A DNA stretch of 64,000 bases from Anisodus tanguticus (Eukaryota > Streptophyta > Magnoliopsida > Solanales > Solanaceae), in the NCBI GenBank assembly GCA_034509755.1, contig CM067541.1, positions 4,266,001-4,330,000 of the forward strand, read 5' to 3'. Position numbers and translations under genes: made by a program. Under the pieces are notes generated by a model that searched no databases, was not told the DNA's origin, and saw only the letters and a program-made list of their open reading frames with translations. Position 1 is the first letter of the stretch. Each line of letters starts with the position of its first letter. Positions 23,371 through 34,060 of this stretch are shown here, one piece after another.

Positions 23371-25035
23371 ATGGACAAACAAAATTAATGAGAAAGGGAA
23401 TACATATTGCTAACATGTAACTTAGGCATGTAGATGTGCAGCTTGTCACAGAGTACATGCAGTTTATTTATAAAAAGAAACTAATTCAACATTTCTATTC
23501 ATTCTTAGATAGCTTCTACATCTAATCATATCCTATATACAATCATATTTCAAACTAGGTGCAAACAAGGATCTCTAGCTTAACATGACAATAACCAATT
23601 TTCAAACAGGTGCCAACACAGATGTCCACAACTTAATGAAGAAGACAGGATATAAAAATGACTGAAAAAATTATCATATACTGACATGGCAACACATTAA
23701 CACTTAGACATGATAGGGTAAGCATATTATGAGTTTGGGTTGACATGTAATCAGAGGAACAATCATGTGTGTGGTTACCAACAATATTTCAGAGATACAA
23801 AACCAATTAAATTAAACTAACTTCCATAGTTAGATCCAACTCAAGCATAAGGACCCTCAAATATGCAAGGTAAGCACATGTACAGACTTATTGGCATGCT
23901 AGCATAGACATAGTTCAGATAACCTTAACAGACATGGAATGATCCAGTGAATAATGTAATGCTATCATGGATCATTTTACACTCAGATAAACCAACACAA
24001 ACATGTAACTAATTTAGAAAATCATAAGAGAAACTCAACATAGACAAATAACTATTTTTTCTTAATGATTCTTCAAATGTTTAGGATCAGTCAACCCAAA
24101 GAACTGAATATGCAAGAATTTTATATATGCTACTCAATTAGGCAGTCTATTCCAAAACATCTTGTTTAAAAACACCAAATCATCCAGAAGGACCAATCAA
24201 ACATACATGAGGCTCATATTGACTATTCCAAATTTATTATGCAAATTCACAACAAAATAACAAGTGTTCAAACAAAGTCTAGCTTCTACTGCTCCTAAAC
24301 CTTATAAGGAACATGAACAAATCATCAAAAACACCCAACTATGTTTTCAAAACAACTTAAACTTCATTAATTTAACTAGCAGACTTTCAACAGGTCATAA
24401 GCCAATCATGATCACAGATTTAGAATCCAACAACCACAGGACAGGACAGGACTAAAAGCAAAGACAGACATCAAACTTTGTAACTTATCCTACACTTTTC
24501 ATCAAACCAAGGCATATACATTACACGAATCTATCTAGCAAGTCCTGGTCTAGCATATTTGAATGTGATGGTAAGCTAAGCAAGTCAAACATCAAGACAG
24601 TCAATCTAATCTCAATTCCTTTCAATCATATTAAGACTCAAATGACCTTATATCATGATTTCTATTACTAAATAGATACCAAGACAACATAATATTGACC
24701 TCATGTGATTTACAAGCAATCAAGAAGTAAATAATTTACCCTAATAGCTAATCAACACACAATTAACTAAATTCGACATCTAAAGCAGTAACATTTATCT
24801 TAGAGTATTCTTTAATCATAAAGAATTAACCAACATACACGTAGTCATACAAACAAACATTTTTTGCTATACTAATTGTAACTACTTAGCAAAACACTTC
24901 TATCCCTATCTAACAACACTAATCACGCCTAACCACAACAACAAGCTAGTAATTAGGTATTTAACTAAGCAAATTAACCATGGATATACGCAGAAAATGA
25001 AAAGATGAGACTAAGAGGAATTCGATCCTACCTTC
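23371..25035 (-). mobile_element. Long LTR family A, minus-strand piece 3
   Basis: Continuation of the minus-strand LTR, matching in order the reverse complement of about 12,000-13,300 of the forward solo LTR (A-rich here, T-rich there). It stops at CCTTC (25,031-25,035), immediately before the LARD 3' LTR. The first ~1.3 kb of this LTR is not found beyond the LARD, so it was probably lost with the deletion that truncated the LARD 5' LTR. Noncoding. Confidence 0.65.
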
Positions 25036-28000
25036 TGTCGCGCCCGTTTTTTACCGCGGTTTGCGACGCTATGGCGTCGATTCCTCTTGATTGATTAAAA
25101 AAATGTTTTGTTGAGGAGTCGCCACCTAATTATTCTAAGGTGAATTAGGGCACCTAAATGTTAATTAAATGCTGCAAAATAACTTCGGTTTATGATCTGC
25201 GAAACTAATAAGATTTTAGATAAGAGTTCTTTATTATCCTAAAGGGAAGGGGTTAGGCATCCTTTAAGATCCGCTAACCTGCGGTTATCCAGTCAAACTC
25301 AGATTAATTATTAGGCTAATTAAAATGCATGTTTTTACAAGTATAAAAAATAATGTTGCAAGTAGTTAATAAAATGATGCATTTTGTACAAGTATGCATT
25401 TGTATGGCAAAAAAAGAATATTTAAAGTTGATTTTAAATAAAAATATGCATTTGTATGAAAGTTGATAAAAAAAATATATACAACGTGATTTTTGGGTGA
25501 AACATATATTTGTATTTGTATTACTTACAAAATTACATGCAAAGTAATTTGTTGGATAAAAACACACTTTGATTGCATTATTTACAGAATATATGCAAAG
25601 TGATTTTTTGAATAAAACATGCATTTGTATGACATTGTTTATAAATATACAAGATGATTTAGTAAGAAGAAAACAACTTATTAGTAGTGCAAAGAAAGTG
25701 ATATTTTGGAAGTCATTTTTAATAATGAATTGGATAAAATAAAACTCTATTTGTATGATTAATAGTGTGGATAAAAGGTGACCAAAAATTTTGAAAATTC
25801 TGAACAGTTCAAAAATAACTAGCGTTTTGAAGGTATAAGCGACGGAACCTAAAATAAATAAACTAACGTTTTGAAAGTAGACGTGAAACCCCTAAAATCG
25901 ATAAACTAGCGGTTTCCGATTTTAAATCTAACCGAGCTTAAAACAATTAAACTAACAACGGGTTTCCAGTTTTAAACTACCCTATTAATTAATTCTAAGT
26001 CTACCTATTCTAAACATCTCAATAATTTCATGAGTGCAATAATATTACAATACAAAAAAAAAAAAAACTGAAGTAAAGAACATAAAACAATGATAAATCA
26101 TCTCTAAGGGTATCTTGTCTTCTTTTCATAAATATGTCTTGCAAGCTGTCAAGATAAAACAGTTAGAAATAGTTAAATATAAATAACTTCGTATCCGTAT
26201 CCAAAACAGTAAATATTTTGATTACGGAAGGCTCAGACTTAAATTTTGAAAAGATCATTCCAATCACGTCGTGGCAGCGAACATATGACTCGTTTGGTCA
26301 TTTTAGTTGTCTTGCCTATCGAACATGGGGTCTCGGATGAAAAAAGATTTAAGTTTCATCCTTATCCAAAAGTTTTATTTTCGTCTTTCCAACTGTGAAG
26401 GCCTAAAAAATCGACAAAAAATTTTCATCGACCAGTGTAGTAGTTCAAATAAGCAAAATAATAACAAAACAGAAAAAAAACCGAACCGAGAACCATTTTT
26501 CAAAGGGACACGGACTCAAATTCAACTTCATCGCCTAAGGGTAGCATTTGTTCAAATCCGTGAAATAACACCAAAACAGTAAAAAAACGAAACCGAGAAC
26601 TATTTTCCGAAGGGACACGACCTCAAATTTAATTTCATTGGCCAAAGTGTAGTATTTGTTCAAATCAGTAAAATAACAAAATAGCCACGTGACGGATGTT
26701 CAAATACCAAAATAAACCGACAGTCCGCAATTAAAACGTCCTACCTGAATTTTGAAAGTTTTTGAACCGAAACAGGATTCGGATTGCTTCTAAAAAATTC
26801 GACACGAGACAGACAGTGACCCGACCCGGATTTCGTTTCGACCCGACCTGAAATCGAACACTTTTTTTTGTTTTTGAATTTTCAGATAACAAACAACAAA
26901 ATATTAAACACAAAAATCTGGAAATTTTACACGACCCGAATCGGTGACCTGACCCGAATCATAAGTCCCGACCCCAATCAGTTTTTCTCAAATTTTCAGA
27001 TAACCACAACAAAATATCAAAACCAAAAATCTGAAAATTTACTTGACCCGGACCGACCCGACCCGACCCGAATCGAAGTCCCGACCCGAACAACCAGTTT
27101 TTTTCAAATTTTAAGATAACCAACAATAAAATATTGAACACAAAAAAATCTGGAAATTTTACCCGTCGGAACAGTGACCCGACCCGGATTGTTCTTGATT
27201 TTTTATTTTTAGAACTACGACCGAGAGAACTCAACCAAAACAACGACTGAGAAAATAGAATCACAAAAACCGATCGGAAACCACCAACAAAATCGATCGG
27301 AAATCAACAACAAAGCCGACCGGAAATAAAACCAACAAAACCGACGGAAACCACCGACAAAACCGACTTTCCGAACCCTTTTTTCGGACTTAGGACCTCG
27401 AAAAAATCCCCCATCCAAAATGAGGAACAAAGGGGGTTTTGTAGATGGGTTTCGGACCCCCTTCCTCCAAGAACGAGTTCGAATTTCAAACAAAAAAGTG
27501 GCACAAAATCTAATTTTTGGAGCGAATTTTTGAGGTATGGGTTGCTGATTTTCGGGGATAAGGGTATGGGGTGTGTCGGGTGTCAGAGGTTGGTGGTGGT
27601 GAGGTGAGGTGACCGGCGGTGGTGTGGGGTCGGGGGCATGGGGGTTGCGGCGACTTGGGGGGATGGGTGTTAGGGTTTGTTTGGTTTTTTAGGTTTTTGG
27701 GATTAAAGGGGTAAGGGAAATGGGTTTGGGTATTGGGCCGATTGGGCTGCGGAAATGGGGGGTTAGATTTGGGTTATGGGGTTTTGTTTTGGGTAGAAAT
27801 TATTTTGGGTGTTGGGTGAAATTGGATTGGGTTAAAATAAATAAAAAGGGGTTTAAAATGTTTTGAAGAAAAAATGTAAATTATTTAAATAAAAAAAAAT
27901 ATAATGATGTGATAATAAATTAAAATATAGTATTTACGGAATGCTTAATGCTCAATTAGAATAAAAAATGCGATGCAATTTTGCGAAAATAAAAATAACA

Positions 28001-28135
28001 TAGAATACTAGGATAAAAAATAACATATATATATATATATGCCTATATGTATATATATTAAAATTGTTTTTTAGGTGTCAATTTTTTTAAATTACAAATA
28101 AATCGAAAAAGATGGGACAAAATTGGGTGTCAACA
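25036..28135 (-). mobile_element. LARD 3' LTR (3.1 kb)
   Basis: On the minus strand it begins TGTTGACACCC at 28,135 and ends GGGCGCGACA at 25,036. Its U5 side (25,036-26,250) matches 34,061-35,277 closely. Its first kilobase resembles 10,670-11,560 of family A. The middle (26,260-27,500) is unlike family A and contains two minisatellites. A strong 7-bp inverted pair CCTAATT/AATTAGG lies at 25,126-25,150, conserved in all LTR copies of the window. No coding capacity. Confidence 0.82.
26470..27190. repeat. Two minisatellites in the LARD 3' LTR
   Basis: Two copies of a ~112-bp unit (marked by CCGAGAAC and AAGGGACACG) lie at about 26,470-26,690. Three copies of a ~100-120-bp unit (AAATTTTCAGATAACCAACA, then CTGGAAATTTTAC and CCCGACCCG tracts) lie at about 26,866-27,190. 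The 5' LTR is truncated before this region, so the two LTRs cannot be compared here. Confidence 0.6.
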
Positions 28136-28150
28136 GATGCCCCTCTTTGA
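28136..28150 (-). promoter_or_regulatory. Polypurine tract-like site next to the LARD 3' LTR
   Basis: On the minus strand CAAAGAGGGGCATC directly precedes TGTTGACACC. A purine-rich tract just upstream of a 3' LTR primes plus-strand DNA synthesis in LTR retroelements. It supports the orientation assigned to the element. Confidence 0.6.
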
Positions 28151-28389
28151 CCGGAGACGATGAAAGAGTTTTCGGACAAAGAAGTTGACTAAGTAGCCAA
28201 TTTTGTCCTGATCATCGGTACTCGAAGGAAGATTAGGGATGCACGGGAAGAAATAGAATCCCGATGGGAGAGAGGTTGCTAAAGATGGCGCAGATTCGAG
28301 ATATATTGCCCCAGTATCGAGTTATGATGACAATGGTTGTAGGTGTGTCGAAATATTGGGGAAAGGGCGGAACGACGTTCGAAGTACTT

Positions 28390-29165
28390 CCCTAATGCAG
28401 ATGACGCCATTGCATGGACGTAATGAGATAACGTCGTTGTATAGACGTGATGCAGATGGCGACGTTGCATAGGCGTAATGAAATGACGTCGTTGCTTAGA
28501 CGTTATGCATATAACGTCATTGTATAGACGTTATGCCGATGACGTCGTTGTATGGACGTATTTTGCAGATGACGTCGTTGTATAGACGTAATGTTGATGT
28601 CGTCGTTGTATCGATGTGTTGTGCAGATGATGTAGTTATATGGACGTTATGCTGGTGACGTCGTTGTATGGACGTGTTGCTGATGACGTCGTTGTATGGA
28701 CGTATTGCGAATGTCATCATTGTATCGACGTGTTGTGCAGATGACGTCGTTGTATAGACATGTTGTTGATTATGTCATTGTATAGACGTTGTTGATGACG
28801 TCGTTGTATGGGCGTGTTGATGATGTCGTTGTATAGACGTGTTACATCGTTGTATAGACGTTATGTTGATGACGTCGTTGTATAGACATATTGCAGATGA
28901 CGTCGTTGTATGGACGTTATGCTGATGATGTCGTTGTATGGACGTTATGCTGATGACGTAGTTGTATGGACGTTGCTGATGACGTCGTTGTATGGACGTT
29001 ATGCGTTTGTGACCCGCATGGGCTGAGATGGCGTCATTGTATAGACGTATTGTGCAGATGACGTCATTGTATAAACGTGTTGTGCAGATGACGTCGTTGT
29101 ATGGACGTTGATGATGACGTCATTGTATAGACGTTATTGATGTCGTCGTTGTATTGACTTAATAT
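28390..29165. repeat. TGACGTC minisatellite (variable 22-30-bp units)
   Basis: About 27 degenerate units of the form TGACGTCGTTGTATGGACGT plus a variable spacer (TATGCTGA, GTTGCAGA and similar). At least ten copies of TGACGTCGTTGTAT are exact. Unit length varies, so no reading frame is kept. It lies about 250 bp inside the 3' LTR, the position where plant gypsy-type elements are known to carry hypervariable tandem repeats. Confidence 0.88.
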
Positions 29166-29204
29166 TGTTGACTGTAAGAGACAGTTGTTCTGACATAATG
29201 CTGA

Positions 29205-29515
29205 TGACGCCGTTTGGTGGGCGTCTGATTGAAATTAAAATACTCGTATTAGGAGGTGGGCGCCTGATTGAAATTGAAATACCCGCATTAGAAGGTGGGC
29301 GCCTGATTGAATTTAAAATACCCGCATTAGGAGATGGATGCCTGATTGAAATTAAAATACCCGCATTAGGAGGTAGGTGCCTGATTGAAAATAAAATACA
29401 TGTGTTAGGAGGTGGGTGCCTGATTTAAATTAAAATATCCGCATTAGGAGGTGGGTGCCTGATTGAAAATGAAATACCCGCATTAGGAGGTGGACGCCTG
29501 ATTTATGTCATTGTA
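29205..29515. repeat. 39-bp tandem array, eight copies
   Basis: Eight units of about 39 bp (GGTGGGCGCCTGATTGAAAT, then TAAAATACCCGCATTAGGA). As 39 is a multiple of three, an 87-codon frame stays open across it, with a 13-residue repeat. That openness follows from the period and is not evidence for a gene. Confidence 0.88.
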
Positions 29516-30141
29516 TTGACATAATGCAAAGTGTGACCCTAAGGTCGAAATGTTATGTTGAAGTTCTAGCAAACTCAATCTGGATGAAATGTTAATGAGT
29601 GGATATAGGCAATGTAAGATGAATATATGCAGATGAGAATATCCCTTTGAGAAGAAATATCGTCTTTATACGGTCACAGAAGTTGGGATCCTGTATGTCA
29701 AGATGATGTTTTTGTACAGACGCCCAATAGGAACGTGATCCTTGTGGACTGAATTGTGATGTAGAAATTTTTTGCCAAATTAAACACACATGTTGCAGGC
29801 TTCCCTACTTCTGTCAACCTGAAGACATGCACTCAAAGAAATTCGTGAGTTTGGAGGAGGGGCGGTTGATTTGCGTTGACTTTGTAGCTTTGGCTCATAA
29901 CGCTTGCAAGTTCAGATTGGTTTGGATTGAAGACTTAGTTGGCCGACACTTTTCCATGTCTATTGGCGTATTCTTGCAGTGAATCCTTAAAATTTGCCCC
30001 TATTTCTGGTATATATGAAGATGCTGAACTTCCAACTGGACAAAACCGAGTTTGTGTGGGCAGCTTGCTTGTCCTATTAAGGCGATCATGTGGGCCTATT
30101 GCGTTGTGTGCAAGATAAGGGAAGAAAATTTTCAATGGTAT

Positions 30142-30500
30142 GACCGAAGCCGATATAGGCCGCCTACATATCCCTACAAGGGAATCAGGTCATAACGTAG
30201 TTCATGTGGAAAAAGAGATTTGTAATTTTTAAAAATGGGACTGAAGCTGGTGTGGCCGCCTAGTATCCCGCCGAGGGAATCATGTCATAACGTAGTTCAT
30301 GTGGCGAAAGGGATTTGTAAAGTTTTCCAAAATGGGACCGAAGCCGATGTGGCCGCCTACGTATCATGCCAAGGGAATCAAGTCATAACGTAGTTCATGT
30401 GGCGAAAGGGATTTGTAAAGTTTTCCAAAATAGGACCGAAGCTAATGTGGCCACCTACGTATCCCGCCGAGGGAATCAGGTCATAGCGTAGTTCATGTGG
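30142..30500. repeat. ~100-bp hairpin-forming repeats, four copies
   Basis: Four tandem copies start at about 30,142, 30,240, 30,337 and 30,434. Each has GACCGAAGC.GATGTGGCCG, then CCTACGTATC, GGGAATCAGGTCATA and ACGTAGTTCATGTGG. CTACGT and ACGTAG can pair. Between them TCCC and GGGA form an inner stem in copies 1, 2 and 4. Copy 2 has lost one base of the outer stem and copy 3 has lost the inner stem. Confidence 0.8.
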
Positions 30501-31895
30501 CGAAAAGGATTTGTAAGTCAAATTCTAGGTTGTGTATCCGAGACTCCGTGGAAAAAAGGAATTTGAGTATGTAGAATATTTTTTTGGTAAAAGAGAGTGA
30601 TTAGAGTTTGAAAAAATGATACAATATATTTTGCAAGGTTTTTTTTTTTTTTTTTTTTTGATTTTTTGATTTTTTTTGAAAATATGAAAAAGACAGAATC
30701 ACGTCTTGACTTCAGTTGGTACCAAACAATTAGTATTGTGCTTAAGGGCTCCCGTTATTTGCTTTCTGTCTAACCGAGACTGACTCCAGGGTAATTCCTA
30801 TAACTTCAGATGCTACCTCAGACATACCTGAGTATCGACACTTACTTCAAGCAAGGATTTCCACATATGTGCATCCTCATGTTTCAAATGCCATCACTGA
30901 AAGAAAGTCCCTTCCTCGCATGTATTTCAGTATTTTGAACTTTGGGACGTCTAGAGAAGTACACTCACACTCAGAAAGATGTTCAATGCATTTAATTATG
31001 ACACCATAGGCTTGGCCGTCATGTGAGTATCCACTAATGTGAGAACCCTCTGTATAGGATCATGTAGGGCTTGTTATGGGTTTGTAATGTAGGCTTGGGG
31101 AAAGGAAAGGATATCATTTGGGTAAGGAGTGACTAATCCTTCCTTGAGCGTTGGAATATGTCCGCGCTTGGTATTTGTGTGCCCTGATGCCGATCTGCTG
31201 CTTTTTGTACCTTTGTTTTGTACTGACTTCTTTTGAATCTTTCGTTTGGAGCCTTTTTCCCCTTTCGGAGTTATTTCCTCATTTTTTATCTTTTTATTTT
31301 TTTTATAATGTCGGGGCTTTTTTACTCCTTCTTTGTGTGAAGTCGTCCTTTTGTTTTGTTTTTCTTTCCTCTTTTGGGAACATTGCAACTTCAACTTGGA
31401 TCTTTTTCAGCAATTTGCACATTTCTGATGCGCTCAAGGAGGTCGGGCCAAGAGAGGGATAGTGCGTGTACGCACTCAGAAAGGGTATAGGCGTAATATA
31501 TGGTTGTTAAAAGAATAGGCTTTAGGCTCAAAGGGGAAGTGCTACGAATAATGTTATTTGGTACGCTGGAAAGGCTCAAACGGATCAAAGAAAGCCTACG
31601 ATCATTTCCTATACCAAGTGTTACTAAGGATTTCACTTCAACAAACATTCGAGCCAAGTTCTAGATCACAATGCAATGCAATTGAAACGATGAGGTTGGT
31701 CTTGTTCATATCTTGGAAGCATGCCAAACATTTTTCCAAGTGTCACCACAGGCGTGAATGAGAGTTACCAAAAGAATCTATAGTTTACCATGAGGTCAGT
31801 CTTCTCCACTTGTTCTTTCCCATGCACACTCCTAACTGTGTTGGTATTCAACCAAGTCAATCAATGATGCTTAATTAATTTTTTTTAATAAAGGG

Positions 31896-31950
31896 TACCG
31901 AATCCAAGTAGGGCTGCCTACGTATCTCATTTTTTATGAGAATTAGGTGC
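31896..31950. repeat. Diverged copy of the LARD hairpin repeat
   Basis: CTGCCTACGTATCTCATTTT leads to ATGAGAATTAGGTGCGCGTA. Compared with the 30-kb copies, the outer stem CTACG/CGTAG is kept. The inner stem TCCC/GGGA is replaced on both sides by TCTCAT/ATGAGA. Confidence 0.65.
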
Positions 31951-32009
31951 GCGTAGTTCGTTCAGATAGGTTACAAAAATGTATGCTTGAAAAAGAATTC
32001 ATCCACGAT

Positions 32010-32310
32010 AGGCTAGTAAGAGTAAAAACTGTATAAAACAGATGATTGTCCATTATAGAACGAATGCAAAGTAAAATGATTGTCCACGATAGGATGAATG
32101 CAATGAAAAAAAATGATTATCCACAATAGGATGAATAAAATGAAAAAAAAATTGTCCATGACAGGATGAATGAAAAGATGGGTAAACCAGATATGTCCCT
32201 TTCTAAGGTGGACAAGGCGAGTACATCCATTGTTAAGGTGGATGCGGAAGCATGTCCCTTTCTAAGGTGGAAAGAGAAGTGCATCCCTTTTTCAGATGGA
32301 CAATGAAGTT
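32010..32310. repeat. Short degenerate repeats in the LARD interior
   Basis: About four ~42-bp units (GATTGTCCACGATAGGATGA, ATGCAATG, then an A-run) lie at 32,040-32,170. They are followed by three or four units with GTCCCTTTCTAAGGTGGA at 32,190-32,310. Noncoding. Confidence 0.7.
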
Positions 32311-32381
32311 CGTCTCTTTGGCAGGTTCGTTCCACTTTTGTTGGGTAGCGTTCTGCAAGGATTAGATTTACATTTTTTAGC

Positions 32382-32452
32382 GGTGTCGAACCCGAGAAGG
32401 GCCACCTGCGTATCATATCGTAGGGTGAGAATCAGACACACGTAGTTCATGA
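32382..32452. repeat. Second diverged copy of the LARD hairpin repeat
   Basis: GTGTCGAACCCGAGAAGGG is followed by CACCTGCGTATCATATC and GAGAATCAGACACACGTAG. The outer stem is CTGCGT/ACGTAG with one G-T wobble. The inner stem is weak here. Confidence 0.55.
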
Positions 32453-32569
32453 GGATATGTTGTAAAATGTATGATATAAAGGAATTATGTAAGGAAAATT
32501 AAACATATCAATTGAATTTGCAAATATGTAGAAAAAAACAAAAGTATAGACAAACTCAGAGTGATGCCT

Positions 32570-33070
32570 CGTTGAATCTGGTGTTGGCTGACTTCTTTCA
32601 GTCGAAAACATCTCCCGGTCATCTTTGTGAAAACCTTTTGCTTTGTTCTTTCCTGGAGTATCTCCAGGGATTATGATTTAGAACGACCGCCCTCGACTGT
32701 TCGCGAGGACGGTCTTCTTGCAAAAAATAAGAGAAATTGGTGAAAGAAGGAAAGTCACGAAAAGAATAATAATAAAATGTGGGAATGTGACAGTATAATC
32801 AAAGGCTCCCCTGATTGGTTTGTTCGGATTGAAAGTTAGATGACTTCCTTAAGTCAAAGTATCTCCCGATCATCTTTGTAAAAAGTTTTTTTTTCTCTTG
32901 GAGTATCTCCAGGGATGATGTTTTATAATGACCGCCCTCGACTGTTTACGAGGACGTGTCTTCCTGCAAAAATGAAAGAAATGGGTGAAAGTAGAAAAGT
33001 CACAAAAATAATAAAATGTAGGAGTGTGACAGTATGGCTAAAGACTCATCTGATTGCTTCATAAGGTCCG
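32570..33070. repeat. ~245-bp direct duplication carrying two hairpins
   Basis: Two copies, about 32,570-32,815 and 32,825-33,060. Copy 1 has a perfect hairpin CCTGGAG-TAT-CTCCAGG (32,652-32,668). It also has a long stem GACCG.CCTCG/CGAGG.CGGTC (32,685-32,714). Copy 2 keeps the first hairpin with a G-T wobble (CTTGGAG/CTCCAGG) and the CCTCG/CGAGG part of the second. Confidence 0.75.
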
Positions 33071-34037
33071 AGTCTTGATGTTCAAGAACGCTTTATCCTC
33101 GGGCGGTGACACAATTTCTATCCCGAGGACCAAAAGATATGGCGTTGCCCCAGTAGAAGTTGATTGTAGTGCAATAGCCCAAAAGTGCAAAGGGCAAATG
33201 TTCATGGCCAGAGTTGCAAGCGACATGGCATGATATGTACAGAGTTGAAGCGGGTAATTATTGCATTAAATAATATGTACAGAGTGAAAAGCAGAAAATA
33301 GCAAACAAATTGTGTGGAAATTAAATGTGCGTCCTAACATGCATGGGGCTTCTCCTATGCCAGAGGTGAGCCTAAACGCCAAATATGCGAGATTATGACA
33401 TATTAATCCAAGCTGTTAAACTGCAATGCTTTTGTCGGAAATGAAGACAAAATGAATGTACATTTTCCAATTACGGCATGTCGTGATTAGGCTTGGATTC
33501 GTCTATCATTATTACGCTACACATAATATGCTGATGGGTCGTTGGGTCTTGAGACCCGTCAATAATTTAGTGGATTTCTTAATTGTGGAATCGATGTCAA
33601 GTATCGACCCACCTAAGGTGTATGTATGCATGACTTAAGATAAAGGGTGGTATAGCTCTATCCTAAATTTTCTAAGATTTGACCGACTAGACTCAAGGTT
33701 TTCGAGCGGACTACTCGAGTGAGAAGGCTACGCGGCCATCGGATGGTCCGGACACTCCGCGATACGCCAACTCTCCTAAAATTTAGAAGTTTAAAAGAAA
33801 TTTTTGCGGGTGCACAAAACACACCTCGCGTGTATGTGCGATAGTGTCAATATTCCAAAGTGGAAGAAATATGAGTGGAATGGCAATTTAAGAAAAGCGG
33901 TAAAGAAAGTAGCAATTAAAGCAGTTATGCATGCAAAATTTCACAAAGGAAATAATTTAAAATATTAAATCAAATAAGGAGCAAAAAATAAAGCGCAATA
34001 ATAATTAACCTGGATTTGCTATGGTTAAGAACCTGAA
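33071..34037. other. LARD interior next to the 5' end, no gene
   Basis: Leader-side internal region of the LARD. No recognisable domain occurs in any frame. It includes a short inverted pair around 33,540-33,560 (GGGTCTTGAGACCC) and a GC-richer block at 33,700-33,780. Confidence 0.6.
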
Positions 34038-34040
34038 ACT

Positions 34041-34057
34041 CCCCAGTGGAGTCGCCA
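34041..34057 (-). promoter_or_regulatory. Primer-binding site of the LARD element
   Basis: On the minus strand TGGCGACTCCACTGGGG lies three bases after the LTR end (..GCGCGACA TAA). It begins with the TGG expected from a tRNA CCA end. The tRNA species is not assigned. The first ten bases are also present inside U5 at 34,140-34,149. Confidence 0.72.
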
Positions 34058-34060
34058 TTA

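Noticed and set aside
28279..28720. Minus-strand His/Thr-rich frames
   Set aside because: Chance frames through the TGACGTC minisatellite.
29165..29428. 87-codon frame with a 13-residue repeat
   Set aside because: Produced by the 39-bp tandem period, a multiple of three; no start context or family match.
30142..30500. CRISPR-like regularly spaced repeats
   Set aside because: Plant nuclear context, ~100-bp whole-unit tandem repeats without unique spacers.
31074..31394. Lys-rich 106-codon minus-strand frame in the LARD
   Set aside because: Composition explained by a purine-rich strand; no gag or other domain, and the overlapping plus-strand frame is equally long.
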